Of a stretch of 53,816 bases of DNA, positions 34,450-44,509 are shown in pieces. The notes under the pieces were generated by a model, which was not told the DNA's origin, did not search any database, and was given only the letters and a program-made list of their open reading frames with translations. Made by a program: the position numbers and the translations under genes. Location: assembly GCA_019651095.1 (NCBI GenBank), contig BOXR01000002.1, positions 88,001-141,816 on the forward strand, written 5' to 3'. The stretch's first letter is position 1, and each line of letters opens with the position of its first letter. Source of the stretch: Ectothiorhodospiraceae bacterium. GTDB lineage: Bacteria; Pseudomonadota; Gammaproteobacteria; GCA-002705445; GCA-002716945.

Positions 34450-34635
34450 ATGAGTAAAATTAAAGTTTCACAAAAGTTAAGCTTGATTGGCAAAACAAAA
34501 AAACAGATTGCATGTATCAAAGGACTAGGATTAAGAAGAATTAGCGACACAAGGATCTTAGACGATACCCCAGAAAATCTAGGAATGATAAATGTTGTTA
34601 AACATATGCTAGATGTTGAACATATTGAAGAGTAA
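34450..34635 (+). CDS. rpmD: 50S ribosomal protein L30
   Basis: This is a 61-residue L30 with the conserved [20 protein letters not shown] segment and [19 protein letters not shown]. Its C-terminus [16 protein letters not shown] is typical. It lies 4 bases before rplO. Confidence 0.95.
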   Translation: MSKIKVSQKLSLIGKTKKQIACIKGLGLRRISDTRILDDTPENLGMINVVKHMLDVEHIEE

Positions 34636-34639
34636 AGTA

Positions 34640-35047
34640 ATGTTAAATGAGATTAAATTGAAGAGAGAATCTAAGCACACAAAAAAAAGAGTGGGCAGAG
34701 GTATAGCATCTGGGACAGGTAAAACTTGTGGACGCGGTCATAAAGGACAAAAGTCTCGAACTGGAGGCAAAGTACAGGTCGGATTTGAAGGAGGACAAAT
34801 GCCCTTGCAACGAAGATTACCCAAGGTTGGATTTTCCTCCCGAAAAAACATTAACACTGTTGAACTAAAATACGATTATTTGGATAAGATCAAAGAAACA
34901 GAGATAACTATAGACTTACTCAAAAAGTATAATCTTGTAAATAATAAGACCAAAAAAGTAAAGATAATTGGACCGGTGACTATCTCATCAAAGAAAAAGC
35001 TAGTTGACCTTGTTGCTACAAAATCAGTTATGGAGTTTATTAAGTAA
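34640..35047 (+). CDS. rplO: 50S ribosomal protein L15
   Basis: L15 is a late-assembly 50S protein. The start at 34640 ([20 protein letters not shown]) is chosen over the longer frame from 34613, which overlaps rpmD. The glycine-rich N-terminal tail [20 protein letters not shown] and [16 protein letters not shown] are diagnostic. At 135 residues it is slightly shorter than in E. coli (144). Confidence 0.96.
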   Translation: MLNEIKLKRESKHTKKRVGRGIASGTGKTCGRGHKGQKSRTGGKVQVGFEGGQMPLQRRLPKVGFSSRKNINTVELKYDYLDKIKETEITIDLLKKYNLVNNKTKKVKIIGPVTISSKKKLVDLVATKSVMEFIK

Positions 35048-36396
35048 TGTCAAGAGCAGCATCTAGTATGTCTCCTAATCTTGGGGGTCTAACAAAATCA
35101 TCTGAATTAAGACAAAGAATATTTTTTGTTATTTTTGCATTAATTGTTTTTAGACTCGGAAGCTTTATAACTCTTCCAGGTATTGATCCTGCTGTAATGA
35201 GTTTTTTATTCGAACAACAAAGAGGCAGTATTCTTGATATGTTTAATATGTTTCTCTGGTGGATCATTGTCTAGAATGTCTATATTCGCGCTTGGTGTCA
35301 TGCCTTACATATCTGCATCTATCATCATCCAGATGATGACACATATATACGCGCCACTCATTCAGTTGAGAAAAGAGGGCGAGAGGGGAAGAAAAACAAT
35401 TACAAAATATACACGTTATTTCACTGGTTCTTGCACTCTTCAATCAATGGGAGTAATGAATGCACTGATGAATCAGAACACCTCAACAACTACATTAGTT
35501 CTTGATCCTGGATTAGGATTTTTCATTACAGGAGTAGTTACATTGGTTACAGGCACAATGTTCTTAATCTGGCTAGGTGAGCAAATCACAGAGCGTGGTG
35601 TAGGAAATGGTATTTCAATAATAATTTTTGCTGGAATTGTCGCTGGCCTACCATCTGCAATCGGTGGCACTATTGAGCTTGCAAGAAATGGTGAAATACA
35701 GAACTTTAGTGTCATACTTATATTTTTATTAGCTATAGTTATCACAGCTTTTGTTGTGTATATTGAACGAGGTCAGAGAAAGATTCCGATCAACTATGCT
35801 AGAAAAATGCAAGGCAGGAAGATGTATGCAGCACAGAGTAGCTTTCTTCCGCTTAAGTTAAAAATATGGCAGGTGTGATACCGCCGATATTTGCATCGGC
35901 AATCATTTTATTTCCTGCCACTATAGCAAGCTGGTCAGGATCTGGGTCACCGGATAGTATCGTTCAAAAGATTGCAATGACTTTATCTCCCGGTCAGCCA
36001 CCATATATAATGTTGTATGCACTTGCTATAATCTTTTTCTGTTTTTTCTACACAGCTCTTGTTTTTAATCCTAAAGAGACAGCTGATAATCTAAAAAAAT
36101 CAGGAGCATTTATTCCTGGAATTAGACCCGGGGATCAGACCGCAAAATATATTGATGGGATTACAACTAAGCTGACAACTGTAGGAGCTATATACATAAC
36201 TGCGGTATGTTTGTTGCCAGAATTCCTAATCTTATATTTTAATGTACCATTTTATTTTGGAGGAACATCATTATTAATAGTTGTAGTAGTCGTAATGGAT
36301 TTGATGGCACAAGTGCAATCACATTTGTTATCACAACAATACGAGGGAATGATGAAGAAAGCTAACCTCAGAGGTATTGGAGGAGGAATGAGATGA
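35047..36396 (+). CDS. secY: Protein translocase subunit SecY, two frameshifts
   Basis: SecY is the protein-conducting channel. The pieces are residues from [20 protein letters not shown] to [11 protein letters not shown], an indel near 35250, then [19 protein letters not shown] to [11 protein letters not shown] second indel near 35865 leads into [15 protein letters not shown] and the C-terminal [14 protein letters not shown]. The cytoplasmic loop [20 protein letters not shown], which contacts SecA or ribosomes, is present. Restored length is about 450 residues with ten membrane helices. The stop overlaps rpmJ. Error is likelier than decay. Confidence 0.93.
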
Positions 36397-36506
36397 AGGT
36401 AAGAGCATCTGTGAAGAAATTATGCAGAAATTGCAGGATTATAAGAAGAAATCGTGTTGTAAGAGTCATATGTAAAGACCCTAGACACAAACAAAGACAA
36501 GGGTGA
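36393..36506 (+). CDS. rpmJ: 50S ribosomal protein L36
   Basis: The 37-residue frame [20 protein letters not shown]...PRHKQRQG is a complete L36. It has the zinc-binding set C11, C14, C27 and H32. It overlaps the secY stop as ATGA and closes the spc operon. It is too short for most frame-length cut-offs. Confidence 0.95.
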   Translation: MKVRASVKKLCRNCRIIRRNRVVRVICKDPRHKQRQG

Positions 36507-36562
36507 GATATTAGTTGTATTAGAGACCAATGAACTATAAAATTTACGCTCAGAGATAAAAA

Positions 36563-36922
36563 ATGGCAAGAATAGCAGGAATAAATTTACCAAACAACAA
36601 GCATATATGGATAGCTTTAACTTCTATTTATGGCATTGGTGACACCCGAGCAAAGTATATATGTGACAAAGTTGGTATTGAAGCCTCAAAAAAGGTAAAA
36701 GACCTACAAGAAAAAGATTTAGAGAGCATACGTCAATTCATAGATGATTACCAGCTCGAAGGAGATCTAAGAAGAGAAAATTCTATGAATATCAAAAGAC
36801 TCATGGATGTAGGTTCATATAGAGGAATTAGACATAGAAAGGGCTTACCCCTTCGTGGTCAGAAAACTAAAAATAACAGTAGAACCCGTAAAGGCCCTAG
36901 AAAATTACTGAAAGCTAAATGA
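36563..36922 (+). CDS. rpsM: 30S ribosomal protein S13
   Basis: S13 forms head bridges to the 50S subunit and contacts P-site tRNA. The 119-residue protein has [20 protein letters not shown], the H2TH-like region, and the C-terminal [20 protein letters not shown] tail. It opens the alpha operon 56 bases after rpmJ; I see no strong promoter in that gap. Confidence 0.97.
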   Translation: MARIAGINLPNNKHIWIALTSIYGIGDTRAKYICDKVGIEASKKVKDLQEKDLESIRQFIDDYQLEGDLRRENSMNIKRLMDVGSYRGIRHRKGLPLRGQKTKNNSRTRKGPRKLLKAK

Positions 36923-36923
36923 C

Positions 36924-37307
36924 ATGGTAGAAAAATCTAAAAAGAAAAAAGTAAAAAAAGTTGTTAATGAGGGCATTGCTCATATTAACGCGTCTTTTAA
37001 TAATACAATTGTAACTATTACAGATAAAGAGGGAAATACGCTTGCTTGGGCAACATCAGGTGGCTCAGGGTTCAGAGGTTCAAGAAAGAGCACACCTTTT
37101 GCAGCACAGATTGCAGCAGAAAAGGCAGGCCAAAAAGCAACTGTATTCGGACTTAAAAGTCTAGAGGTTCTGGTTAAAGGACCTGGTCCCGGCAGAGACT
37201 CTGCTGTGAGAGCGCTTAATAATGCAGGTTACAAAATTACAAACATTAAAGATATCACGCCGTTACCACATAATGGTTGCAGGCCACCTAAGAAGAGAAG
37301 AGTTTAA
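36924..37307 (+). CDS. rpsK: 30S ribosomal protein S11
   Basis: S11 lies on the 30S platform. The 127-residue protein shows [38 protein letters not shown], and the C-terminal [17 protein letters not shown]. It is intact and shares a base with rpsD. Confidence 0.98.
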   Translation: MVEKSKKKKVKKVVNEGIAHINASFNNTIVTITDKEGNTLAWATSGGSGFRGSRKSTPFAAQIAAEKAGQKATVFGLKSLEVLVKGPGPGRDSAVRALNNAGYKITNIKDITPLPHNGCRPPKKRRV

Positions 37308-37927
37308 TGGCAAAATATACTGGTTCAAAATGCAAACTAATGAGACGAGAGGGAACAGATCTATATTTGAAGTCTGGATCCAGAGCCTTAGATACTAAAT
37401 GTAACCTTGAGAGAAAGCCTGGAATTGTTGGTGAAAGAAGAGAAAAGCTATCTGATTATGCTCTTCAGCTGAGAGAGAAACAAAAAGTCAAAAGATTGTA
37501 TGGAATTTTAGAGAAACAATTTAGAAATTATTATAAAAAATCAGCAAGTAAGAAAGGGTCAACTGGTGAAAATCTTCTTACTTTTTTAGAATCACGATTA
37601 GATAATGTTGTTTACCGATCTGGTTTTGGCTCAACAAGGGCAGAATCTAGACAGTTAGTCAATCACAAAAATATCGAAGTTAATGGTAATGTGATTAATA
37701 TTCCATCTTATCAAGTTCAAGCAACTGATAAAATTTCAGTTAGGAGCAAATGTAAAGATCAGTCTAGGATTCAGTTTGCTATGTCTGTTGCTGAAACACG
37801 TAACCCAAGCGATTGGATTGATGTAGATTCTAAAAATCTCACGGCGACATACTTAAGAACACCAGAGAGATCTGAACTACCAAAAGAAATCAATGAATCG
37901 CTGATCGTAGAATTATACTCAAAATAG
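37307..37927 (+). CDS. rpsD: 30S ribosomal protein S4
   Basis: S4 starts 30S assembly and, in relatives, represses the alpha operon. The 206-residue protein has the S4 RNA-binding domain (about 96-160) with [40 protein letters not shown]. It lacks the N-terminal zinc cysteines of Bacillus-type S4. The end [18 protein letters not shown] is normal. Confidence 0.97.
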   Translation: MAKYTGSKCKLMRREGTDLYLKSGSRALDTKCNLERKPGIVGERREKLSDYALQLREKQKVKRLYGILEKQFRNYYKKSASKKGSTGENLLTFLESRLDNVVYRSGFGSTRAESRQLVNHKNIEVNGNVINIPSYQVQATDKISVRSKCKDQSRIQFAMSVAETRNPSDWIDVDSKNLTATYLRTPERSELPKEINESLIVELYSK

Positions 37928-37937
37928 CAGGTAACTT

Positions 37938-38921
37938 ATGAAAGCAATCACATTTTTAAAACCAAACTTAGTTGATATCGAGATGATATCTGATTCTAAA
38001 TCAAAGATAGTTATACAACCTTTGGAGAGAGGTTTTGGCCATACTTTGGGAAATGCACTTAGAAGAGTGCTGTTATCATCAATGCCCGGAAGTGCTGTAA
38101 CGGAAGTTTCTATAGAAAATATACTTCATGAGTACAGCACTATTGACGGTGTACAAGAAGATGTTCTAGAAATAATACTCAATATAAAAAAATTAGCTCT
38201 AGTCTTGCATGAAAAAGACAAAATTGAGGTCGTTCTTCGGAAAAAAGGCAAAGGCCCTGTATTAGCATCAGACATAGAAGAGCACCCTAACCTCGAAATT
38301 AAGAATCCAGACTTTTGTTTGGCTAACATTACTAACGATAAGACTGAATTGGTAATTAATTTAACTATATCACAAGGTAAAGGATATCAGCCCGCTACCA
38401 AGCGAAAGTTTAATGAACTTGAAGATCTTGGTATTGGTAAAATGCAGGTTGACGCATCTTTTACACCAGTAGAGAAAGTTTCTTACAGCGTGGACAACGC
38501 CAGGGTTAAACAAAAAGCTGATTTAGATAAATTAATCATAGAGCTGGAGACAAATAGCACCATTAATCCTGAAGATGCTATTAGAACTGCTGGTAAAATT
38601 TTAAGAGAACAGCTTGAAGTATTTAGTCACCTTGAAATTAAGGACGACACTCAAGATGAAGTTGATGAGAATCATATTGATCCAGTATTACTCAGACCTG
38701 TTGATGATCTTGAACTAACAGTTAGATCTGCTAACTGTCTAAAAGCAGAAAATATCCATTATATCGGAGATTTGGTTCAGAGAAGTGAAAACGAGCTACT
38801 CAAAACACCAAATCTTGGAAAAAAATCTCTCACAGAAATAAAAGACGTTCTATCAACACATAGTTTATCTCTCGGTCAAATTATTGAAGATTGGCCTCCA
38901 AAAAGTATAGAAAAAAGATAA
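37938..38921 (+). CDS. rpoA: DNA-directed RNA polymerase alpha subunit
   Basis: Alpha nucleates polymerase assembly. The N-terminal dimer domain includes [20 protein letters not shown] and [11 protein letters not shown] linker precedes the C-terminal domain (about 250-315), with [20 protein letters not shown] and [10 protein letters not shown], which contacts UP elements and activators. The 327-residue length is usual. The stop overlaps rplQ by one base. Confidence 0.98.
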   Translation: MKAITFLKPNLVDIEMISDSKSKIVIQPLERGFGHTLGNALRRVLLSSMPGSAVTEVSIENILHEYSTIDGVQEDVLEIILNIKKLALVLHEKDKIEVVLRKKGKGPVLASDIEEHPNLEIKNPDFCLANITNDKTELVINLTISQGKGYQPATKRKFNELEDLGIGKMQVDASFTPVEKVSYSVDNARVKQKADLDKLIIELETNSTINPEDAIRTAGKILREQLEVFSHLEIKDDTQDEVDENHIDPVLLRPVDDLELTVRSANCLKAENIHYIGDLVQRSENELLKTPNLGKKSLTEIKDVLSTHSLSLGQIIEDWPPKSIEKR

Positions 38922-39274
38922 TGAGACATAAGAAATCAGGTAGACAGCTCAACAGAAATTCATCACATAGAAAAGCTATGTTCAAGAATATGGCTATTTC
39001 ACTATTTCAACATGAGCATATAGAAACTTCACTAGCTAAAGCTAAAGAACTTCGAAAAACTGCAGAGCCACTGATTACACTTGCAAAAAATGATACTCTA
39101 ATGCGAAGAAGATTAGCTTACTCCAGACTAGGAGATAAAAAAACTGTGAAGAAACTGTTTGAAGTCCTAGGTCCAAGATTTAAAAGTAGACCGGGCGGCT
39201 ACCTAAGAATTCTCAAGAAAGGTTACAGACTCGGTGATGCGTCACCAGTAGCATATGTACTGTTTTCGGAATGA
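38921..39274 (+). CDS. rplQ: 50S ribosomal protein L17
   Basis: The start [20 protein letters not shown] at 38921 is chosen over the longer frame from 38891, which overlaps rpoA. The 117-residue protein ends [13 protein letters not shown]. It is the last gene of the alpha operon, and its stop lies two bases from that of convergent uvrA. Confidence 0.97.
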   Translation: MRHKKSGRQLNRNSSHRKAMFKNMAISLFQHEHIETSLAKAKELRKTAEPLITLAKNDTLMRRRLAYSRLGDKKTVKKLFEVLGPRFKSRPGGYLRILKKGYRLGDASPVAYVLFSE

Positions 39275-39276
39275 TA

Positions 39277-42135
39277 TTACAATTTTGATTTCAGATAATT
39301 ACCTGTGTGAGATTTCCTGATTTTTATAAGATCCTCTGGTGTCCCGCATGCAATTACTTGACCACCGCCATTACCACCCTCTGGCCCTAGATCAATAATC
39401 CAATCTGCTGTTTTTATAACATCTAGATTATGTTCAATAATTATCAGTGTATTCCCTTTGTCTTTTAATCTTTCTAATACTTTTAGGAGATTTTTAACAT
39501 CATAATTATGAAGACCAGTTGTAGGCTCATCTAGGACATACAATGTATGACCAGTATCTGGTCTTATCAATTCCTTTGCAAGTTTTATCCTTTGTGCCTC
39601 CCCACCTGATAGTGTTATGGCACTTTGACCCAATTTGATATACCCTAAGCCTACGTCAGACAGCACCGTTAATTTCTTGTATATTCTTGGATAATTTTTA
39701 AAAAATATTAGAGCTTCTTCTACTGTCATATCTAGGACATCACTGATATCTTTTCCATTTAATTTTATCTCTAGAGTTTCATCGTTATATCTTTTACCAT
39801 TGCATTTTTCACACTGAACATAAACATCTGATAAGAAATGCATTTCAACTTTTATTTGCCCTTGTCCATCACAATTTGGGCAAACGCCGTTATTTTTGCC
39901 TTTTACGTTGAAACTGAATCGTCCCGGGGTATATCCCCTAGATTTAGATTCCGGTTTTTTTGCAAACTCCTCTCTAATTAATGAGAAAATTCCAGTGTAT
40001 GTTATTGGATTAGATCTCGGAGTTCTCCCTATAGGGCTCTGATCAATATCAATTATCTTATCTATGTTGTCTACGCCATCTATACTGTCACAATCGACAA
40101 AACCCTCATTATTTTCTAGCAGTTTATTTACTATCGACAAGTAAAGAACATTATTTATTAGAGATGACTTTCCAGAACCTGAGACACCAGTTACACACGT
40201 CAATAAGCCAATGGGTATTTTGACGTTAATATCTTTTAGATTATTGGCAGAAGCCTTTGTAACCGATATCCATTTTTTATTTGGTTTAAGGCGATTATTT
40301 GGTACCTCAATTTTATTTTTACCTGAGATAAAATCTGATGTGTGAGAAGACGCGGATTTTAATTTCGTTGGTTTACCTGAAAAAACAACTTGTCCACCAT
40401 GAACACCTGCATTCGGGCCAATATCAACTATATAATCAGATGATAAAATAGTATCCTCATCATGCTCGACTACAATTACGGTGTTGCCTAAATCTCTCAG
40501 ATTCTTAAGAGTTTTGAGGAGTCTGTCATTGTCTCTCTGATGTAGTCCTATAGAGGGTTCAACCAATTCATCTAATACATACATTACTCCAGTCAAACCA
40601 GATCCTATCTGACTTGCTAGTCTAATTCTCTGTGACTCACCTCCGGATAAAGTTTCTGCACTCCTTGATAAAGTAAGATATTTTAGACCAACATTATTTA
40701 AGAACTTTAAACGTGATGATATTTCATAAACAATTTTCTCAGAAATCTTTTTTTTCATACTATCAAGTTTTAAATTATTGAAAAAATGTATAGCATCCTC
40801 AACGTTTAGGTTTGAAACTTCACTTATTGATTTTTCTCCGACAAAAACATTTCGTGCAGAAATATTAAGTCTATCACCATCACACTCCCGACAAACACTT
40901 TCAGTAAGAAACTTTTCATAATACCTCTTAACACTAAATCTAAAAGCGTTATTATAATTTCGTTCAAAAATATTACATATCCCTTCCCAAGGTCTTATTT
41001 CTGTTGTATTTTCAAGCTTCTTAGTTCTTTTATTAAGTTTCATAATGTTAAATTCAATATCTTCATCAGATCCATTGAAAAGAATATCTCTAAACTTTTT
41101 GGGTAATTTATAATATTTATCATCTATATTAACTTTGAAGTGATCAGCCAATGAAATAAGCATCGAATTGTATAGAAGATTTTTCTTATCCCATCCAGTT
41201 ATAGCTCCATTACTTAAACTCAATTCAGGATTATCTATAATTTTATTTTCATCAAAGAATTCATCTATGCCTAATCCATCACAACGCTCGCATGCCCCCG
41301 CGGGGGAATTAAATGAAAATAATTTTGGTTCAAGTTTACCAACTGAATAACCGCAGTATGGACAAGCATACTTAGTTGAAAAGATATATTCTTTATCACT
41401 ATCAACTTCATTTATGAATATTATCCCATCAGAAATTTCAGAACATGAATTCAATGATTCAATAATTCTGAGCTTATTCATCTCATTCACTTCAACTCTA
41501 TCTATTAATACTTCTATATCATTTTTCTTCTTTGAATCAATAATATGTCCAAGCATATGTTTAGAAATATCATTTATTTTATGAACTTTATTGTTAACTC
41601 TCACACGACTGTAACCTTGCTGAGCAAAACTTTGTATTGTTTTTATGTGTTCACCTTTCTGTTGCCTTACAATGGGCGATAGAATAAGCACAGTTTTTGT
41701 CTCTATGGTCTTAATGAGCCTCTGATATATGTCAGATGTTGACATCGCATCTAAACCGACATTATGCTCTGGACATCTTGGCTCACCTATTCTTGCATAT
41801 AATAATCTTAGGTAGTCATGGATCTCTGTTACTGTACCAACAGTTGATCTTGGATTATGTGATGTAGATTTCTGCTCAATAGATATAGCTGGTGATAATC
41901 CCTCTATCTTGTCAACATCTGGTTTATCCACCATTGACAAGAACTGTCTAGCATATGCTGATAGTGACTCCACATATCTCCTTTGTCCTTCGGCAAATAT
42001 TGTGTCAAATGCTAAAGAAGATTTTCCCGATCCTGATAGACCAGTTATAGTTATCAAATTATTTTTTGGAAGGTCTAAATCGATATTTTTAAGATTATGA
42101 GTTCTTGCTCCTTTAATCTTAATATACTTGTCCAT
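39277..42135 (-). CDS. uvrA: Excinuclease ABC subunit A
   Basis: UvrA scans DNA and loads UvrB in nucleotide excision repair. The 952-residue protein is intact, with two ABC ATPase modules. They show Walker A GLSGSGKSS (32-40) and a second GVSGSGKSS in the C-terminal half, with signatures LSGGESQRIRLA and LSGGEAQRIKLA. Zinc-binding modules are CPYCG...CERC and CPNC...CEKC. In Pseudomonas uvrA also lies downstream of rplQ. It is the last error-free long gene before the noisy right end of the window. Confidence 0.97.
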   Translation of the reverse strand: MDKYIKIKGARTHNLKNIDLDLPKNNLITITGLSGSGKSSLAFDTIFAEGQRRYVESLSAYARQFLSMVDKPDVDKIEGLSPAISIEQKSTSHNPRSTVGTVTEIHDYLRLLYARIGEPRCPEHNVGLDAMSTSDIYQRLIKTIETKTVLILSPIVRQQKGEHIKTIQSFAQQGYSRVRVNNKVHKINDISKHMLGHIIDSKKKNDIEVLIDRVEVNEMNKLRIIESLNSCSEISDGIIFINEVDSDKEYIFSTKYACPYCGYSVGKLEPKLFSFNSPAGACERCDGLGIDEFFDENKIIDNPELSLSNGAITGWDKKNLLYNSMLISLADHFKVNIDDKYYKLPKKFRDILFNGSDEDIEFNIMKLNKRTKKLENTTEIRPWEGICNIFERNYNNAFRFSVKRYYEKFLTESVCRECDGDRLNISARNVFVGEKSISEVSNLNVEDAIHFFNNLKLDSMKKKISEKIVYEISSRLKFLNNVGLKYLTLSRSAETLSGGESQRIRLASQIGSGLTGVMYVLDELVEPSIGLHQRDNDRLLKTLKNLRDLGNTVIVVEHDEDTILSSDYIVDIGPNAGVHGGQVVFSGKPTKLKSASSHTSDFISGKNKIEVPNNRLKPNKKWISVTKASANNLKDINVKIPIGLLTCVTGVSGSGKSSLINNVLYLSIVNKLLENNEGFVDCDSIDGVDNIDKIIDIDQSPIGRTPRSNPITYTGIFSLIREEFAKKPESKSRGYTPGRFSFNVKGKNNGVCPNCDGQGQIKVEMHFLSDVYVQCEKCNGKRYNDETLEIKLNGKDISDVLDMTVEEALIFFKNYPRIYKKLTVLSDVGLGYIKLGQSAITLSGGEAQRIKLAKELIRPDTGHTLYVLDEPTTGLHNYDVKNLLKVLERLKDKGNTLIIIEHNLDVIKTADWIIDLGPEGGNGGGQVIACGTPEDLIKIRKSHTGNYLKSKL

Positions 42136-42329
42136 CAGACAATTTTAGCATTTTTATTGTTATAAGCATTTATTCATCTTTTCAGTTTTTTTGGAACATT
42201 CTTAGGCGAGTATGATTGTTGGGCACTTATACGATACATGTGGATTAAGTGGTATTTTCTTTTACTGCTGTAATATCTGTTGTGTGGACATGAATTTTTT
42301 GTCTTAACATAAAAATAAAGGAGCTAATA

Positions 42330-42730
42330 TTCGATGCAATAAGTAATTTACTGGGCAGGGGTTGGTAATGATCCTGAAGTTAAATTTATGCCTAGCGGTA
42401 ATGCTGCCAAGTAAATCTTTTTCTATTGCTACGAACAGGAAATTCAAGAATCCAGTTCTGGGACATACGAGAAGATAAGACAGAGTGGCATAGAGTCGTA
42501 TTTTTTAACAAACCAGCAGGAGACAATCAGTAAATATGTTAAGGGCAGCAGCTATATGTTGAGGCAGACTACAAAACAAGGGAAATGGCAAGATAAAGAT
42601 GGAATTGAAGCAATACGTAATGCACCTTCGGGTGTACTTCGTTCATAATCCAGTGATCACAATAGACTTTGAGATCGATAGACCAAAAAATGTATCAATG
42701 CATTTATTTGATTTAAAAAAGGAAGAAAGA
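42330..42730 (+). pseudogene. ssb: Single-stranded DNA-binding protein, heavily frameshifted
   Basis: SSB coats single-stranded DNA. Only fragments survive in changing frames: GVGNDPEVKFMPSGNA near 42360, then IATNRKFKN-like sequence, KTEWHRVVFFNKPA near 42480-42520, ISKYVK near 42530 and GKWQDKDGIE near 42580-42610. At least six indels are needed. The start is unclear and so is the end; no acidic DDDIPF-type tail could be found. Its divergent position beside uvrA matches E. coli and Pseudomonas. Whether it belongs to the same genome as uvrA cannot be decided here, because the error rate rises abruptly at this point. Confidence 0.65.
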
Positions 42731-42889
42731 TAAAAAACTCTTTTGAGCGCAAGGAGTTTCAGGCTGGATTCTTTCAAGAAAAGTGGTTTTGGAAAAGATG
42801 ATAGGGGAATACAAACAAATGAGCTCTCTTTGTCAGCTTAATTCAGATAAAGAAAGATTAAGGAAAATAACACTTTTAAAATAAGTAGT

Positions 42890-44170
42890 ATGAAAATAAT
42901 CAAATTAATTGCTCTATTGTTTATCCTAATAAGATGTAGCTCGCAATAGACGATCACAATAATAGAACAGTTCATATGAAAAACGATAGTATTGTAAGAA
43001 CTGGACTAGATCGTTATTGAGACCATCCTAATTATTTACGAGGAAGATAATAGGGTTAGTCACAAACCATACAGGAATAACCAAAAATAATGAAGAACTA
43101 TGAACTTTTCCAAACTAACTCGGCGATATCCTTAAAACGAATATTTGCTCCAGAACATGGGTTCTTTGGAGAAGCAAGTGCAGGGCTAAAGTGAGGATTA
43201 TGATGAGTAAAAACACTTCTGGGGCCCTGAAATAATCTCACTCTATGGTAAAATAAGAAAGCCTACAAAGAAATGTAGATGGTATTGACCTTATTATCTA
43301 TGATATTCAGGATGTAGGAGCCAGGTTCTACACTTATATCGACACTTGGACTTGTCATGGAAGCAGCAGGAGAATAGCATGGTATTGATGTGATGGTCCT
43401 AAGAATAGACCGTCCTATTGGAGGAGATAGTTGAAGGAGCTATTCTTGATACTGCTTTTAAATCATTTTGTAGGATACTACCCTATACCCATACGATATG
43501 CCTTGACGTTGGCGAATTGAGCCAATGGCTGTACAAGAGGGTTGGTTAACTTCAAATCCGCTAACCTTACCATAGTGAAAATGGATGGCTGGGAACGAAA
43601 AATGTTTTATGATGATACAAATCTACCCTGGGTTCCACCATCACCAAATATTCCAGACTTAGGGCAGCGATCATATATCCTGGGATGTGTTTTATATGAA
43701 GCCACTAATGTATCTGAGGAAGAGGAACAAATAATCCATTCAAGCAAATTGGTACATGGATGACTTATGAAGTACAAAAATGAGAAATTTAAGTTTTAAA
43801 GGAATCAATTTTGAATATGAGAATTCAAACCAAAAATCTCCCTGGAAAGGCAAGAAAAACCAAAATTTGAAAACAAGCGTTGTTTTGGACAAAAATTCGT
43901 AATAACTGACCGAAATAAATTTCGATCAGTAGAGGTTGCGATCCAAAGTATTTACATAACCTTTGGACTTTATACAGAAGCGCTTTCTTTATAAACAAGG
44001 AAGATTAAATAAATTATTTGGCAGCAATCAGTTATTTCAGTTATTAAGAGGAAAAACTTAAGAATAATAAAGGTAAATTGATTAAATCACCGCCTGAACT
44101 ATTGAGGATGGTTGATGACAATTGCGAAAGTTTTCCACAAAAATCGGTTAGTTACCACTTGTATAATTAA
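42890..44170 (+). pseudogene. DUF1343 / NamZ-type exo-N-acetylmuramidase lipoprotein, heavily frameshifted
   Basis: NamZ-family enzymes remove terminal N-acetylmuramate from peptidoglycan fragments. The start MKIIKLIALLFILIRCSSQ is a lipoprotein signal. Diagnostic fragments are RIFAPEHGFFGEASAG near 43140-43185, DLIIYDIQDVGARFYTYIDT near 43290-43345, GAILDTAFKSFVGYYPIPIR-like sequence near 43436-43500, LPWVPPSPNIPDL near 43625 and KLFGSNQLFQLL near 44010. At least ten indels break the frame. The end is uncertain, and the 280 bases beyond it (to about 44450) hold the readable piece HYDGDSSQNAEHLTYEKEGY, which I cannot assign. Confidence 0.7.
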
Positions 44171-44457
44171 AAGATTATTTCAGATATAAAACCTTTTTAT
44201 TTCTTCTTTGACTAGGAAATTTAAACAAAAGAGAATAAGCTCCATTTATAAACAGTAGCAGTTGAATTAGGTGATTAACTAAACAAGTGGTTCTTTTCTA
44301 GCCAGGCAAAAGAAGATTGTATATAAGTATAGGTTTCAGATCAAATTCCTTTGGCGAGAGTAATCCTTTACCCATTATGATGGTGATAGTTCACAAAACG
44401 CTGAGCATTTAACATACGAAAAAGAGGGTTATGTTGAACTTTATTGATATATAAACT

Positions 44458-44483
44458 AAAGGGGCTTCAATTGCCCCTTTTAG
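44458..44483. terminator. Bidirectional hairpin terminator
   Basis: AAAGGGGC, a loop TTCAATT and GCCCCTTTT form a strong stem with a T run on the plus strand. It lies just after the unassigned plus-strand frame ending near 44446 and 27 bases past the stop of the minus-strand gene ending at 44510, so it can serve both convergent units. Confidence 0.75.
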
Positions 44484-44509
44484 TATAGAAACTATTTGAA
44501 TATTCTTAT

